From: an uncultured Eubacterium sp.
Lineage (GTDB): Bacteria > Bacillota > Clostridia > Lachnospirales > Lachnospiraceae
Reading direction: 5' to 3'
DNA: 64,000 nt
NCBI GenBank assembly: GCA_910589595.1
Contig: CAJUTM010000001.1
Span: forward strand, 134,376-198,375
The notes beneath the pieces were generated by a model, which worked only from the letters and a program-made list of their open reading frames with translations, did no database searches and had not been told where the DNA came from. The translations under genes and the position numbers were made by a program. Of this stretch, positions 63,677 through 64,000 are shown in pieces (position 1 is the stretch's first letter; each line of letters opens with the position of its first letter).

Positions 63677-64000
63677 ACAAAATTACCTCCCAAATATCAA
63701 ATTAATTATAGCAAAACATGTTGCCGGTTACTACATTTCCCTCTCTATAAGGATATGACAATATGTTTATGCTTTTGCGCAAATTATTCTATCATAAAGT
63801 TTTTTATTTTTCAATTGTTAATAATAGAAAAGAAATGCCTCCTGTGGTTTACCCCATTTGATAGACACAGAGAATAAATGGTATAATCAATTCAACGAAT
63901 TTTTTACGACGCTTTTTTCACCATTTTCCACCCTCAGGTGTGTATATAGGTAATTGCGAAACAAGTTCGCAATCTTGATCCCAGCAGGGTAAAAATCCGG
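63677..64000. other. Right-edge non-coding stretch
   Basis: 324 bp with no supported gene. It holds the MCP promoter region on the left. On the right lies a 37-codon open frame on the minus strand (63887-64000) that enters from outside and has no recognisable homology. A hairpin TTGCGAA-5-TTCGCAA lies at 63954-63972. Confidence 0.5.
63858..63887 (+). promoter_or_regulatory. Promoter pointing out of the right edge
   Basis: TTGATA (63858-63863), 18 nt, TATAAT (63882-63887). A transcript would start near 63894 and leave the window, carrying the hairpin at 63954-63972 as leader. Confidence 0.55.

Noticed and set aside
63887..64000. 3' end of a minus-strand gene crossing the right border
   Set aside because: 37 open codons are too few to support a gene, and the translation is not recognisable; kept only as a note.

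Overview
The window looks like a chromosomal segment of a low-to-mid GC Clostridia, most likely Lachnospiraceae. The reasons are AGGAGG-type ribosome binding sites on nearly every gene, RNase Y, HemZ, a bifunctional Rel protein, a clostridial Agr module, a compact Tad-like secretion cluster, a FliB-type lysine methylase, a GAACnnnnGTTC SOS box, and TTGaca/TATAAT promoters with 17-18 nt spacers. No rRNA, tRNA, CRISPR array, transposase or prophage gene was recognised.

Layout. 1-3958: the 5' part (at least 1319 codons) of a giant Ig-like repeat surface protein, leaving the window on the left. 4103-4581: first copy of a non-coding long-inverted-repeat element. 4601-16494, minus strand: thiC, a small membrane protein, galM, then a housekeeping run in transcription order rel, metallo-beta-lactamase (MBL) hydrolase, hemZ, hisS, aspS and a DUF1294 gene, with a ComEC-like secreted MBL protein upstream of rel. 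16652-19605, plus strand: an ABC-F ATPase and a CNNM/CBS membrane protein. 19669-25881, minus strand: a tightly coupled Tad/type-II-like cluster (CpaE-like, beta-helix protein with a frame break, CpaF, TadB/C, a 31-aa membrane peptide and three small membrane-anchored proteins). 26196-38773: pyrimidine genes (asd, NUDIX, pyrC, pyrF, pyrK, pyrD, and separately pyrE) and rny. About 4.5 kb of quorum-sensing DNA (three XRE regulators, LytTR response regulator, agrB, agrD, agrC) lies between pyrD and pyrE. 38856-49636: mixed genes, including an orphan FliB, a membrane pseudokinase, a secreted FN3 protein, a stand-alone HD (RSH-like) protein, kdgK-eda, an AIM24-like protein and a lipoprotein. 49663-54524: uvrB-uvrA under an SOS box. 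54769-56428: a small accessory patch with an MNT nucleotidyltransferase, the remnant of its HEPN partner, the second inverted-repeat element and a P-loop kinase. 56475-61621: an ABC-2 export system divergent from a DesK/LiaS-like two-component system. 61649-63676: a chemoreceptor. The right edge carries a promoter pointing out of the window.

Most distinctive points. (1) The two 480-560 bp inverted-repeat elements have matching centres in the same orientation but outer arms swapped, as if the centre had flipped through its own arms. (2) The agr module encodes an unlisted 44-aa AgrD whose predicted ring residue is Ser rather than Cys. (3) The Tad-like cluster has no visible pilin, peptidase or secretin, and its secreted beta-helix protein is broken by a probable -1 frame change. 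(4) The ABC-F protein keeps one intact composite ATP site and has lost key residues only in the other. (5) The HEPN toxin-like gene is collapsed to its two ends beside an intact MNT gene.
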